64,000 bases of DNA from Pseudochelatococcus lubricantis (GCF_042432495.1 NZ_JBHLXC010000002.1:1364001-1428000), one strand, 5' to 3'; counted from the first letter of the stretch, positions 32,157 to 41,830 are shown. Notes: generated by a model not told the origin, from the letters alone. A program made the numbers and translations.

Positions 32157-33392
32157 TTATGGCGCCAGCAGCGACACGCGGTTGCCGGGGTGGCGCGCGA
32201 TGCGGCCGGCAAGCTCCAGGTCGAGCAGCGCCGCATGCACCACGCGGACGGGCAGCCCGGCGCTGCGCACGAGTTCGTCCACGTCGACGGGCGCCGTTCC
32301 CAGGAGATCGGCGATGAGGCGCGCGCCCTCCTCCATCCGGGCGGGGAACCGCGCGCGCTCGTCACCGGCAGCCTTGCCGCCGTCGTAGAGTCCCGGATCG
32401 TAGGCGGCGCGATCGGCGACGGGCGCGGGAGCGATCTCGGGCCAGTCGAATTCGTCCCACAACGGTTCGCCTGTTTCTTCGGCGTTGCCGGCCTCGAACA
32501 GCGATTTCTGCGCCGGCCCCCTGTCCACGAGCGGCGCCAGTGCCGTCACCACGTCATCGACCCCCGCGCAAAGGTTCGCGCCCTGCCGGATCAGGTCGTT
32601 GGGGCCGTCGGCGCGCGGATCGAGCGGCGAGCCCGGCACGGCGAACACCTCGCGCCCCTGTTCCATGGCGAAGCGGGCGGTAATGAGCGAGCCGGACCTG
32701 CGCGCCGCCTCGACGATGACGGTGCCGAGCGACAGGCCGGAGACGATACGGTTGCGCCGGGGAAAATCCCGCCCGCGCGCGGTCCAGCCCATGGGCATCT
32801 CGCAGACGGCCGCGCCTCCCTCTATGATCTTCATGAGCAGCGGCTCGTTCTCAGGCGGGTAGATTTTATCATGGCCGCCGGCGAGTACGGCGACGGTGCC
32901 GGTGACGAGGCTCGCGGCGTGGGCGCGCGCATCGATGCCGCGCGCGAGCCCGGACACCACGGTGAAGCCCGCCTCGCCCAGCCCGCGGGCCAGCCGTTCC
33001 GCGAAGGTCTGGCCGTTGGCCGAGGCGTTGCGCGATCCCACGATGGCCACCATGGGCTTCGCGAGCACGGAAAGGTCGCCGCGCACCGCGATGACCGGCG
33101 GCGCGGAGTCGATGGCGCGCAGCGCCTCGGGGTAGTCCGGCTCGCCGAGCGCCACGAAGCAAACGCCCATGCGCCTTGCGGCGGCGAGTTCCCGCTCCGC
33201 CTCCGCGCGGGAAGCGACGCGGACAGCGCGGCCGCTCTTGCGCGCCAGCTCCGGCACGGCCTCCAGCGCGGCGGAGGCTGTGCCGAAGCGCGCGATCAGC
33301 GTGCGGAAAGTGCGCGGGCCGACGTTGTCGGATCGGATAAGGCGCAGCCAGTTCAGCCGCTGCTCGTCATCAAGCCGTATGCCCGTCGCCAT
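32157..33392 (-). CDS. dprA: DNA-processing protein DprA
   Basis: A 411-aa protein that loads RecA on incoming single-stranded DNA during natural transformation, but is conserved widely. A SAM-like N-terminus (LNWLRLIRSDNVGPRTFRTL) is followed by the Rossmann DprA core (MVAIVGSRNASANGQTFAER, VSGLARGIDARAHAASLVTG, GGHDKIYPPENEPLLMKI, MEQGREVFAVPGSPLDPRAD) and a C-terminal winged helix (PVDVDELVRSAGLPVRVVHA). Same strand as plsY, 172 bp downstream of it. Confidence 0.94.
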   Translation of the reverse strand: MATGIRLDDEQRLNWLRLIRSDNVGPRTFRTLIARFGTASAALEAVPELARKSGRAVRVASRAEAERELAAARRMGVCFVALGEPDYPEALRAIDSAPPVIAVRGDLSVLAKPMVAIVGSRNASANGQTFAERLARGLGEAGFTVVSGLARGIDARAHAASLVTGTVAVLAGGHDKIYPPENEPLLMKIIEGGAAVCEMPMGWTARGRDFPRRNRIVSGLSLGTVIVEAARRSGSLITARFAMEQGREVFAVPGSPLDPRADGPNDLIRQGANLCAGVDDVVTALAPLVDRGPAQKSLFEAGNAEETGEPLWDEFDWPEIAPAPVADRAAYDPGLYDGGKAAGDERARFPARMEEGARLIADLLGTAPVDVDELVRSAGLPVRVVHAALLDLELAGRIARHPGNRVSLLAP

Positions 33393-33564
33393 CCCGTATA
33401 TCCCGCCAATGCACGCTCCCGTGAAGCGGACAGGGCTTCCGGGTAAAGATGTTGCTCAATAAACTCTCCAGACCGGGCAGCCTCCGGCGCACCCTGATCG
33501 ATCAGAGTTCGCTCAAACTCAAAAATCTGCAAGCTGCCCCGCTTCAATACAAACAGGATGGATT

Positions 33565-34182
33565 TTAGCCCTGCTTTTTCTCGCCGATGCGCGGCTCCGT
33601 CTTCGTGGCAAGGCGTGCGATATTGCCACGATGCTTGTACCACAGAAGCGCGCCCAGGATGCAGTAAAGCACCGCAACCTTGCCCTGGCCTGTCTCCCAC
33701 AGCACGACCGGCGTCGCCGCGCTGGCGGCGAGCGCGGCGAGGGACGAATAGCGATAGATCAGTGCCGTGATCAGCCAGATCGCCGCGAAGGCTAGCGCGG
33801 CAACGGGCGCGAGGCCGACAAGACAACCGATGAACGTCGCGACGCCCTTCCCGCCCCTGAACTGCAGCCAGACGGGAAATAGATGCCCGAGGAACGCGCC
33901 GAGCGCCGCATAGAGCGCGACGTCGCGTCCCGCGAAATCCTCGACGAGGATGACGGCGAGTGCGCCCTTCAGCATGTCGCCGAGCAGTGTCGCCGCCGCG
34001 AGTGCCTTGTTGCCGGTGCGCAGCACATTGGTGGCGCCGATGTTGCCGGAGCCGATCTGGCGGATGTCGCCGAGGCCGGCGAACCGCGTCAGCAGCAGGC
34101 CGAACGGGATCGAGCCCAGAACGTAGCCGAACAGCAGGGCAAGGACGCCCTGCGGCCAGAATTGCGCCAGCACTTCTTCCAT
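33565..34182 (-). CDS. plsY: glycerol-3-phosphate acyltransferase PlsY
   Basis: A 205-aa inner-membrane enzyme that transfers acyl from acyl-phosphate to glycerol-3-phosphate, the first phospholipid step. Three conserved loops are visible: LGSIPFGLLLTRFAGLGDIR, IGSGNIGATNVLRTGNKALA and FRGGKGVATFIGCLVGLAPV; a basic tail follows. About six helices. It follows pyrC' by 12 bp on the same strand. Confidence 0.95.
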   Translation of the reverse strand: MEEVLAQFWPQGVLALLFGYVLGSIPFGLLLTRFAGLGDIRQIGSGNIGATNVLRTGNKALAAATLLGDMLKGALAVILVEDFAGRDVALYAALGAFLGHLFPVWLQFRGGKGVATFIGCLVGLAPVAALAFAAIWLITALIYRYSSLAALAASAATPVVLWETGQGKVAVLYCILGALLWYKHRGNIARLATKTEPRIGEKKQG

Positions 34183-34194
34183 GGGCGTCCCCGG

Positions 34195-35502
34195 TTATTG
34201 TTCGTCGTATGCGTACACGAGCCGGCCGGCGATGAAGGTCTTCAGCACGCGCCCGGTGAGCCGGGCCTCGTCGAACGGCGAGTTCTTGCTTTTCGAGTGC
34301 AGCTTCAGCTTGTCGACGACATAGGGGAAGTCGATGTCAACGATGATGAGATCCGCCGGCTTTCCGGCCGAGAGCTGCCCGCCCGGCACGCCGATGAGCT
34401 GCGCGGGACGGGTCGAGAGCGCATGAAGAAGGCGCGGCAGCGTCACCTGCCCCGCTTCCACCAGCCGCAGGCCGGCGGAAAGCAGCGTCTCCAGGCCCAG
34501 CGCGCCGTTGGCGGCTTCCGAGAACGGCAGGCGCTTGGTCTCGACGTCCTGCGGGTTGTGGTCGGAAACGATGACGTCGATCACACCCTCCGCCAGCGCC
34601 GCTATCACCGCCTGCCGGTCGTCCTCGTCGCGCAGCGGCGGCGACAGGCGCAGGAAGGTGCGGTAGTCGCCAATGTCGATTTCATTCAGCGTCAGGTTGT
34701 TGATCGACACGCCGCAGGTGGCCTTGAGGCCGCTGTCCTTGGCACGGCGCACGATCTCCACCGAGTCCGCGCAGGAGACGAGCGCGGCGTGGTAGCGCGC
34801 GCCGGTGAGCCGCGCGAGGCGGATGTCACGCTCCAGCACGACGGTTTCCGCCTCGCGCGGGATGCCGTGCAGGCCGAGCAGGCTCGCCCGCGCGCCCTCG
34901 TTCATCACGCCGTCTCCGACGAGATCGGGGTCCTCGACGTGGTTGATGATCAGCGCATCGAAATCGCGCGCATAGGTCATGGCGCGGCGCAGCACCTGCG
35001 CATTGGTGACGGCGCGCGTGCCGTCGGTGAACGCCACCGCGCCGGCTTCCTGCAGCAGGCCGATTTCCGTCAGTTCCCGCCCTGCGAGTTCCTTGGTGAG
35101 CGCCGCCGCCGGGTGAACATGCACGATGGCCGTGTCGCGCGCGCGGCGCAGCACGAAGTCGACGATGGCCGGTTCGTCGATCGGCGGGTTCGTCTCGGGC
35201 ATGCAGACGACGGTGGTCACGCCGCCCGCCGCCGCGGCCTCGCTCGCCGTCTTCAGCGTCTCGCGGTGCTCGGCGCCGGGTTCGCCGACGAAGGCGCGCA
35301 GGTCGACGAGACCGGGCGCGAGCACATGGCCGCCGCAATCGTGCTCCTGCGTGCCGTCTGGCCCGCTGCCCGCCACGAGATGCGGCCCGACATCGACGAT
35401 GAGGCCGGCGCGCACCAGCACGCCGCCACGCTCGTCGCGCTCCGTCGCCGGGTCGACGATGCGGGCGTTGTGGAAGAGTTGCGGGGGAAGAAACGCGCTC
35501 AT
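34195..35502 (-). CDS. pyrC: dihydroorotase-like protein without metal ligands (PyrC')
   Basis: A 435-aa amidohydrolase-fold protein next to pyrB, with overall dihydroorotase similarity (AAAAGGVTTVVCMPETNPPI, LGLETLLSAGLRLVEAGQVT). However, the first metal motif, HxH in active enzymes, reads GLVDLRAFVGEPGAEH here, and the PHHL segment is replaced by SINNLTL. It is therefore likely the non-catalytic partner that stabilises aspartate transcarbamoylase, as known for PyrC' of Pseudomonas; a true PyrC would be elsewhere. Its start overlaps the pyrB stop by 4 nt (ATGA), fitting a fixed stoichiometry. Confidence 0.85.
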   Translation of the reverse strand: MSAFLPPQLFHNARIVDPATERDERGGVLVRAGLIVDVGPHLVAGSGPDGTQEHDCGGHVLAPGLVDLRAFVGEPGAEHRETLKTASEAAAAGGVTTVVCMPETNPPIDEPAIVDFVLRRARDTAIVHVHPAAALTKELAGRELTEIGLLQEAGAVAFTDGTRAVTNAQVLRRAMTYARDFDALIINHVEDPDLVGDGVMNEGARASLLGLHGIPREAETVVLERDIRLARLTGARYHAALVSCADSVEIVRRAKDSGLKATCGVSINNLTLNEIDIGDYRTFLRLSPPLRDEDDRQAVIAALAEGVIDVIVSDHNPQDVETKRLPFSEAANGALGLETLLSAGLRLVEAGQVTLPRLLHALSTRPAQLIGVPGGQLSAGKPADLIIVDIDFPYVVDKLKLHSKSKNSPFDEARLTGRVLKTFIAGRLVYAYDEQ

Positions 35503-36458
35503 CGATGCCCCCCATCGTTCGGAAGATGTTGCGCGAGCGCCTCCAGCACAGCCATGCGCACGGCGACGCCCATTTCCACCTGCTCGCGGATCAGCGACCG
35601 GGCGCCGTCCGCCACACCCGAATCGATCTCCACGCCCCGGTTCATCGGCCCCGGATGCATCACCAGCGCGTCGGGCTTCGCCCAGGATAGCTTTTCCGCA
35701 TCGAGCCCGTAAAAGCGGAAGTACTCCTTCACCGACGGCACGAACGAGCCGTTCATGCGCTCGCGTTGCAGACGCAACATCATAACGATATCAGCGTCTT
35801 GCAAGCCTTTCCTCATGTTGGTGAAGGTTTCGACGCCGAATTGCTCGATACCTTCCGGCAGCAGCGTGGACGGCCCCACGCAGCGCACGCGCGCGCCAAG
35901 GGCCTGCAGCAGGATGATGTTGGAGCGCGCCACGCGCGAATGCAGCACGTCGCCGCAAATGGCGACTGTCAGCCCCTCGATCCGGCCCTTGTTGCGGCGG
36001 ATGGTGAGCGCGTCGAGCAACGCCTGCGTCGGATGCTCGTGCGCGCCGTCGCCGGCGTTGATCACCGAGCAGTCGACCTTGCGCGCCAGCAGATGCACCG
36101 CGCCCGCCGCGTGGTGGCGCACGACGATGATGTCCGGCCGCATGGCGTTCAGCGTCATGGCGGTGTCGATCAGCGTCTCGCCCTTCTTCACGGAGGAGGA
36201 GGCGACCGACATGTTCATGACGTCCGCGCCGAGGCGTTTGCCCGCCAGCTCGAATGACGATTGCGTCCGCGTGGAGGGCTCGAAGAACAGGTTGATCTGC
36301 GTGCGGCCTCGCAGGGTCGCGCGCTTCTTCTCGACCTGACGGCTGACCTCGACGGCCTTGTCGGCCAGTTCGAGAAGGGTCTCGATGTCAGGCCGGGACA
36401 ATCCCTCGATGCCAAGCAGGTGGCGATGGGGAAACAGGAATGTTTGGTGCTCGCTCAT
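35499..36458 (-). CDS. pyrB: aspartate carbamoyltransferase catalytic chain
   Basis: A 319-aa enzyme making carbamoyl-aspartate from carbamoyl phosphate and aspartate, the committed step of pyrimidine synthesis. Carbamoyl-phosphate loop FFEPSTRTQSSFE at residues 58-70; HPTQALLDALTIRR; and LVMHPGPMNRGVEI near the end. The ATG at 36458 gives the family N-terminus MSEHQTFLFPHRHLL; in-frame starts up to 22 codons upstream are possible. No pyrI regulatory gene is seen; the pyrC' partner follows. Confidence 0.95.
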   Translation of the reverse strand: MSEHQTFLFPHRHLLGIEGLSRPDIETLLELADKAVEVSRQVEKKRATLRGRTQINLFFEPSTRTQSSFELAGKRLGADVMNMSVASSSVKKGETLIDTAMTLNAMRPDIIVVRHHAAGAVHLLARKVDCSVINAGDGAHEHPTQALLDALTIRRNKGRIEGLTVAICGDVLHSRVARSNIILLQALGARVRCVGPSTLLPEGIEQFGVETFTNMRKGLQDADIVMMLRLQRERMNGSFVPSVKEYFRFYGLDAEKLSWAKPDALVMHPGPMNRGVEIDSGVADGARSLIREQVEMGVAVRMAVLEALAQHLPNDGGHR

Positions 36459-36762
36459 TCTGAAGGCATCGCTATAGAGCATTCGCGCCCGGTTGGAAAT
36501 CGCCCTGCGGGGGCTGCGCCGCACGCAATATGCACTTTCCAGAATTTTTTTGTGTGACTTTGCGGCGCACGTTTCGTGCGCAATCGCCGTATAAAATGAT
36601 ATGTCATTATGTTATCAAGGAGTTATATGAATAAGTGGATGTATTGATTTAGAGTGCCGGACGTTCCGATGGAATCAGACCGTGCGCTCCACGCCACGTT
36701 TAACATTTTACCGCAACTTGCCTTCAATTCGATGGATCGACTTGAATGAAAACTGCCATAGA
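36459..36762. other. AT-rich intergenic region between pyrB and glnE
   Basis: Markedly richer in A+T than the surroundings. It holds GCTATAG at 36471-36477; a T7 run at 36544-36551; a GCGCACG/CGTGCGC hairpin at 36565-36581; an ATGAT-AT-GTCAT near-palindrome at 36596-36607; AAGGAG at 36617-36622 followed by a six-codon plus-strand frame MNKWMY (36627-36647); and an 11-bp stem with one mismatch at 36723-36746, just past the glnE stop. Both flanking genes run on the minus strand. No convincing gene was found. Confidence 0.6.
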
Positions 36763-39708
36763 TCAGATCGGCCCCAGAAGCGCCTCGAACACGCCGCGCA
36801 CCTTTTCGCGCGTTTCGCCGAGGTGCAGCGCCAGCACCCTGGCATCGGGCACGCCCACGGCGCTGGCGATGCGGGCGACCACGGCGGGAGAGACCTTCTC
36901 TGGATCGAACCGGCCTTCCACCGTCAGCCGCTGCCACTGGAAGACGTCCGACAGCAGCCGGTAGGCGGCGCGCAGCGTCTCTGCCGCCTCGGTGGCCAGA
37001 AGGCCAAGGCTGCCGGCCACGTCGAACACCCGCGCCGTCCCGACGTCCGCGACAAGTTCCGCATGATCGGCGGCATGCGCCAGCACTAGATACTGGGCGA
37101 TGAATTCAAGGTCGAACAGCCCGCCCCGTGCGAGCTTCATGTCCCAGCCGTCGGCGTCGCCCTTCTCGGAGGCGATCAGCGCGCGCATGTCGCGCACTTC
37201 CTTCGCCAGTGCCAGCCGGTCGCGCGGCCGGCGCAGGATGGCGCGAACGCCGGCGCTGACCTCCGCCGCGAGGCTTTCGTCGCCCGCGATCACCCGCGCG
37301 CGCGTCAGCGCCATCTGCTCCCAGATTTCGGCGTGGCTGGTGTAATAGTCCGGAAAGCCCCGGAACTGCGACGCCACCGGCCCCTGGCTGCCGGAAGGGC
37401 GCAGGCGCATGTCCACCTCATAGAGGCGGCCGCGCCGGGTCGGCACCGTGAGCGCGCTGACGAGCCGCTGGGTGAGTCGGGCGTGATAGACCGTCGCGTC
37501 CAGCGGCCGCACGCCGTCGCTGCGGTTGCGGTCGGGATCGAAATCGTAGAGCGACACCAGATCGAGGTCGGAAGACGCCGTCATCTCGCGCGCGCCGAGG
37601 CGGCCGAAGCCGAGCACCACCATGCGCGCGCCCGGCACGGCGCCGTGCTCGGCGGCGAAGGCCTCGCGCACCTTGTCGAGCGTCACGGCCACGAGCGATT
37701 CGGCAATGGCCGCATAAGCCTCGCCCGCGCGTTCGGGCGGAATGATGCCGGAGATGAGGCGCGCGCCGGTGAGGAACGTTTCCTGCCGTGCGGCGTCGCG
37801 CGCCTTGTCGAGAAATTCCTCGAACGCGCCCTGTCCGTCGCCCGGCAGCGCAACGAGGCTGCGCACGCGCTCGCCCACCGTGCGCGAATCCACGGCGGCG
37901 GAAAAGAACATGGGATCGATCACCGCATCCAGCACATGCGGGCTTTGCGCCACCACATCCGTGAGGCGTGGAGCGGAACCGAGCAGATCGGCGAACAGCG
38001 CGAGCAGACGGTCGTTCGAGCGCAGGATCGATAACAACTCGACGACAGCCGGAATGCGCCCGAAAGCCTCGTCGAGCGCGGCCAGTGCCGCGTCCGGCGC
38101 GGCGGTGCGGCCAAGCGCGGTCAGCAGCGCCGGCGTGATCTCCGTCAGCACCTCGCGCGCGCGGGCGGTGGTGAATGCCTTGCGCCGCCCGAAGTGCCAG
38201 CCGCGCACCGTCTCCGCCACCCGCGCCGGATCGCGGAAGCCGAGCCGCTGCAGCGTTTGCATGGTTTCGGGGTCGTCCTCCGTGCCGGTGAACACGAGGC
38301 TTCCCGCCTCCGCCGCCAGCTCCGGCCCTTCCTCGAACAACAGCGCATAATGTTCCTGCACCACGAGGGCATGGCGCGTGAGTTCGGCTGAGAAGTCGGC
38401 GAGCGTCGCGAAACCGCAGAAGCGGGCGAAGCTCTCAAGTGACTGCGGATCGATGGGCAGGCGCTGCGTCTGCTCGTCCGCCACCATTTGCAGGCGGTGC
38501 TCGACGGTGCGCAGGAAGATGTAGGCGGCGGTCAGGTCGTCCCGCGCGGAAGCCGTGATCCAGCCGTCCTCGACAAGCGCCCCGAGCATGTCGAGCGTGC
38601 GCCGTCCTCTTAATGTTGTACGTCTTCCACCAAACACAAGCTGTTGTGTCTGAACGAAAAACTCGATCTCACGGATGCCGCCGCGACCGAGCTTGATATC
38701 GTGGCCCGCCACCGCGATCTCGCTATGGCCGCGCACGGCGTGGATCTGACGCTTCATCGCGTGGATGTCGGCGATGGTGGCGAAATCGAAGTACTTGCGC
38801 CAGATGAACGGCCGCAACTCATCGAGAAAATGTTGGCCGAGCGCGATGTCGCCGGCAATGGCGCGGGCCTTGATGAAGGCGGCGCGCTCCCAGTTCTGCC
38901 CCACGGTCTCGTAATAGGAGAAGGCCGTGGGCAGCGCCACGGCTGGCGCGGTGGAGCCAGGATCGGGCCGCAGCCGCAGGTCGACGCGGAACACGTAGCC
39001 GTCGCCCGTGCGCTCCTGCAGCAGCTTCACCAGATCGCGCGCCAGCCGCACGAAAAAGGACGGCGGATCGGCGCGCCCCACGACCGGCGCATCGGGATCG
39101 TAGAACAGCACGATGTCGATGTCGCTGGAATAGTTAAGTTCGCCCGCCCCGTGCTTGCCGAGCGCCAGCACGGCGAGGCCCGATCCCGTCTCCGGATCGG
39201 CCGGGTCGGGCGGATTGAAGCGCCCGGTCTCTGCCGCCTGTTTCAGCAGGAAGCGGATGGCGCTGCCCACTGCCGCATCCGCGAAGGCGGAGAGCGAGGC
39301 GATGACGGCCTCAAGGCCCCACGCGCCGCCGAGATCGGCGAGCGCCACGAGCAACGCATGCTCGGCGCGGGCCCTGCGCAGGTCGCGCATCAGGGCCGCC
39401 GCGTCGGCGGCATGGCGCCAGGCATTCGCGGTTTCGTCGAGGATGCGGGCGCGGCTTTCCCCGACGCCGGTATCGAGCAGGTGTTCGAGCCGCGCCGCAT
39501 CGCCCGCCGCGAGCCGCCACAGGAAAGGCGAGTGTTCCGCGAGCGCGGCGACGAGCGTCTGCACGAGGGCCCGCCAGCCGGAGGTGCCCGGTATCTCCGC
39601 GAGCGCCGCGGCGGCGGCCTCCGGCTTCGCGAGGACGGGCGCGCGCGTGATGCGCTCCCGCAGCGGCCGTGGGTCCGCTTCCCGATCGGTTGGGCCTGCG
39701 ATGGTCAC
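36763..39708 (-). CDS. glnE: bifunctional glutamine synthetase adenylyltransferase/deadenylase
   Basis: A 981-aa enzyme that adds and removes AMP on glutamine synthetase according to PII state. Two nucleotidyltransferase domains are seen: GELNYSSDIDIVLFYD near residue 186 and REMTASSDLDLVSLYDFD near 705. The first is followed by RVDLRLRPDPGSTAPAVALP and GRGGIREIEFFVQTQQLVFG, the second by VDMRLRPSGSQGPVASQFRG and LARGGLFDLEFIAQYLVLAH. It starts with GTG, overlapping the histidine kinase stop as GTGA. Confidence 0.95.
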   Translation of the reverse strand: MTIAGPTDREADPRPLRERITRAPVLAKPEAAAAALAEIPGTSGWRALVQTLVAALAEHSPFLWRLAAGDAARLEHLLDTGVGESRARILDETANAWRHAADAAALMRDLRRARAEHALLVALADLGGAWGLEAVIASLSAFADAAVGSAIRFLLKQAAETGRFNPPDPADPETGSGLAVLALGKHGAGELNYSSDIDIVLFYDPDAPVVGRADPPSFFVRLARDLVKLLQERTGDGYVFRVDLRLRPDPGSTAPAVALPTAFSYYETVGQNWERAAFIKARAIAGDIALGQHFLDELRPFIWRKYFDFATIADIHAMKRQIHAVRGHSEIAVAGHDIKLGRGGIREIEFFVQTQQLVFGGRRTTLRGRRTLDMLGALVEDGWITASARDDLTAAYIFLRTVEHRLQMVADEQTQRLPIDPQSLESFARFCGFATLADFSAELTRHALVVQEHYALLFEEGPELAAEAGSLVFTGTEDDPETMQTLQRLGFRDPARVAETVRGWHFGRRKAFTTARAREVLTEITPALLTALGRTAAPDAALAALDEAFGRIPAVVELLSILRSNDRLLALFADLLGSAPRLTDVVAQSPHVLDAVIDPMFFSAAVDSRTVGERVRSLVALPGDGQGAFEEFLDKARDAARQETFLTGARLISGIIPPERAGEAYAAIAESLVAVTLDKVREAFAAEHGAVPGARMVVLGFGRLGAREMTASSDLDLVSLYDFDPDRNRSDGVRPLDATVYHARLTQRLVSALTVPTRRGRLYEVDMRLRPSGSQGPVASQFRGFPDYYTSHAEIWEQMALTRARVIAGDESLAAEVSAGVRAILRRPRDRLALAKEVRDMRALIASEKGDADGWDMKLARGGLFDLEFIAQYLVLAHAADHAELVADVGTARVFDVAGSLGLLATEAAETLRAAYRLLSDVFQWQRLTVEGRFDPEKVSPAVVARIASAVGVPDARVLALHLGETREKVRGVFEALLGPI

Positions 39709-41129
39709 GCGGTCGCCTCCTGTTCCGGCGACAGCGGCAGCGTCATCACCACGCGCAGACCGGGGGCGTTGTCCTCCAGGCTGAGGGTTCCCCCGTGCAT
39801 GCGGACGACGGCGGCGACGAGACTGAGCCCCAGCCCGAACCCCGGCTTGGTGCGTGACGATTCGAGACGCGCGAAGCGCTCCAGCGCCCGGGCGCGGTCG
39901 GATTCGGGAATGCCGGGACCGTGATCCGCGACGCTGATGACCGCCATTTCCCGCCCGCCTCCGTCGTGTTCGCGCCGCGCCGTGATCGCGATATGGGCAT
40001 CATCCACGTCCTCGGGCAAGCCGTATTTCAGCGCGTTATCGATCAGGTTGGCAAGCGCCTGCCCCACCAGTTCGCGGTTTCCGTTCACAGGCAAGGTGAG
40101 ATCGGGGGCGATATCGATGGTGACGGGCGCATGCGCCTCGTCCGCCGCAGCTTCGTAGAGTTCGGCGACGGAGCGGGCCGTTTCCGCCGCATCGAAGGGC
40201 GCGGCCGCCGGCGCGGCGTCGCCGGCCTCAAGCCGTGCGATGGTCAGCAGCGCGTTGAATACGCGGATGAGGTTGTCCGATTCCTCAATCGTGGTGTCGA
40301 GCGCGCGGGCATATTCTTCCGGCGTCGTCGCCGTACGCAGCGCCTCCTCGGCCCGGTTGCGCAGCCGGGTGAGCGGCGTCTTCAGGTCGTGGGCGATGTT
40401 GTCCGAGACTTCCTTCATGCCGGTCATCAGTTCGCCGATCCGGTCGAGCATGGCGTTGAGGTTGAGCGCCAGCCGGTCGAGTTCGTCGCCGTTGCCCGCC
40501 ACCGCGAGCCGCCCGCCGAGATCGCCCGCCATGATGGTGCGCGTGGTCTCCGTCATGGCATCGACGCGCTTCAGTACCCGGCGCGTGATGAACCAGCCAC
40601 CGAGACAGGCCAGCACCGTCACGAGCCCGAGCGACAGGAGCAGCGCCTCGCGGATCACCTGGTCGAGCCGCTCCCGCTCGCCCACGTCCCGCCCTACCAG
40701 CATGCGGAAGCCGCCGGGCAGGACGAACACATGCGCCATCGCCTCGCGCGCATGCGCTTCCGTACCGTCGCCGGGGCTGTAGAAGGTCTCGTGCACGCCG
40801 GGCCGGTCGAGGATGTCGAGCGGCACCGAATCGACATTGCCGGTCAGGTATTCGCCGGCGAATGTCGTGACCAGATAGAGCGAGGCGCCAGGTTCGCGCG
40901 CGCGCCGGTCGATGATGCTGACGAGGCGGCGGATGCCGCCGACGCGGTACTGCTCCTCCAGCCCCCGGATTTCCGCCGCGATGGTGTCGCGGATCTGGTT
41001 GTCGATCACCTGGCGCGTGTTCCACGCCACGTAGCCGATGATGAAGCCAGCGAACAGCACGAACACCAGCAGATACATCGCAGAGAGCTTGAAGGCCGTC
41101 GTGCGGAAAAGCTTACCGAGCGCCGTCAC
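39705..41129 (-). CDS. two-component sensor histidine kinase
   Basis: A 474-aa membrane kinase. Helix 1 (LSAMYLLVFVLFAGFIIGYV) and helix 2 near residue 165 (LLSLGLVTVLACLGGWFITR) flank a periplasmic sensor loop of about 125 residues. HAMP follows; the HisKA dimerisation helix has the phosphate-accepting His in NIAHDLKTPLTRLRNRAEEA near 245; the ATPase has N-box LANLIDNALKYG and VADHGPGIPESDR. It pairs with the response regulator, whose stop overlaps its start by 17 nt. The signal is unknown; being next to degP and ccm genes suggests an envelope signal. Confidence 0.93.
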   Translation of the reverse strand: MTALGKLFRTTAFKLSAMYLLVFVLFAGFIIGYVAWNTRQVIDNQIRDTIAAEIRGLEEQYRVGGIRRLVSIIDRRAREPGASLYLVTTFAGEYLTGNVDSVPLDILDRPGVHETFYSPGDGTEAHAREAMAHVFVLPGGFRMLVGRDVGERERLDQVIREALLLSLGLVTVLACLGGWFITRRVLKRVDAMTETTRTIMAGDLGGRLAVAGNGDELDRLALNLNAMLDRIGELMTGMKEVSDNIAHDLKTPLTRLRNRAEEALRTATTPEEYARALDTTIEESDNLIRVFNALLTIARLEAGDAAPAAAPFDAAETARSVAELYEAAADEAHAPVTIDIAPDLTLPVNGNRELVGQALANLIDNALKYGLPEDVDDAHIAITARREHDGGGREMAVISVADHGPGIPESDRARALERFARLESSRTKPGFGLGLSLVAAVVRMHGGTLSLEDNAPGLRVVMTLPLSPEQEATA

Positions 41130-41802
41130 GGATCATGTACCCCGCGCCTCGCACCGTGTGAATGAGCGCCGTTTCGTGGCCCTTGTCGATCTTGGCCCGC
41201 AGCCGCGACACATGCACGTCGATGACGTTCGTCTGCGGGTCGAAATGGTAGTCCCACACGTTCTCCAGCAGCATGGTGCGCGTCACCACCTGTCCGGCGT
41301 TGCGCATCAGGTATTCGAGCAGACGGAACTCGCGCGGCTGCAGCACGATCTCCTCATCCGCGCGCGTCACCTTGTGCGAGAGGCGGTCGAGTTCCAGATC
41401 GCCGACCCGGTAGACGGTCTGCTCGCTCGCCTGCCCCACGCGCCGGCGCGCCAGCGCCTCGACGCGCGCCAGAAGTTCCGAAAAGGCAAAGGGCTTGGCG
41501 AGATAGTCGTCGCCGCCGGCGCGCAACCCTTTCACCCGATCGTCGACCTGGCCGAGCGCCGACAGGATGAGCACGGGCGTTTCGATGCCCTGTTCGCGCA
41601 GGGACCGGATGACGGACAGGCCGTCGAGCTTCGGCAGCATGCGGTCGACGACGAGCACGTCATAATCGCCCTCGCTCGCCTGGGCATAGCCGTCCAGCCC
41701 GTCGGGCGCGTGGTCGGCCACGTGGCCGGCCTCCCGCAGCGCCTTGACAATGAAAGCGGCTGCGTCCGCGTCATCTTCGATCACCAGAATCTTCATGGGC
41801 AC
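41113..41802 (-). CDS. OmpR/PhoB-family response regulator
   Basis: A 229-aa regulator. The receiver has the acidic pair in VIEDDADAAAF, phosphorylation site Asp53 in LVVDRMLPKLDG, and Lys in YLAKPFAFSELLARVEALAR. The winged-helix DNA-binding domain has LQPREFRLLEYLMRNAGQVV and TNVIDVHVSRLRAKID. Transcribed with the histidine kinase downstream; a strong terminator isolates the pair from degP upstream. Confidence 0.95.
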   Translation of the reverse strand: MPMKILVIEDDADAAAFIVKALREAGHVADHAPDGLDGYAQASEGDYDVLVVDRMLPKLDGLSVIRSLREQGIETPVLILSALGQVDDRVKGLRAGGDDYLAKPFAFSELLARVEALARRRVGQASEQTVYRVGDLELDRLSHKVTRADEEIVLQPREFRLLEYLMRNAGQVVTRTMLLENVWDYHFDPQTNVIDVHVSRLRAKIDKGHETALIHTVRGAGYMIRDGAR

Positions 41803-41830
41803 AAGAATATCCTCCCTCCTTCCAAAGAAA

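Noticed and set aside
33883..35712. 609-codon plus-strand frame across plsY, pyrC' and pyrB
   Set aside because: Antisense to three recognisable genes and lacking any domain.
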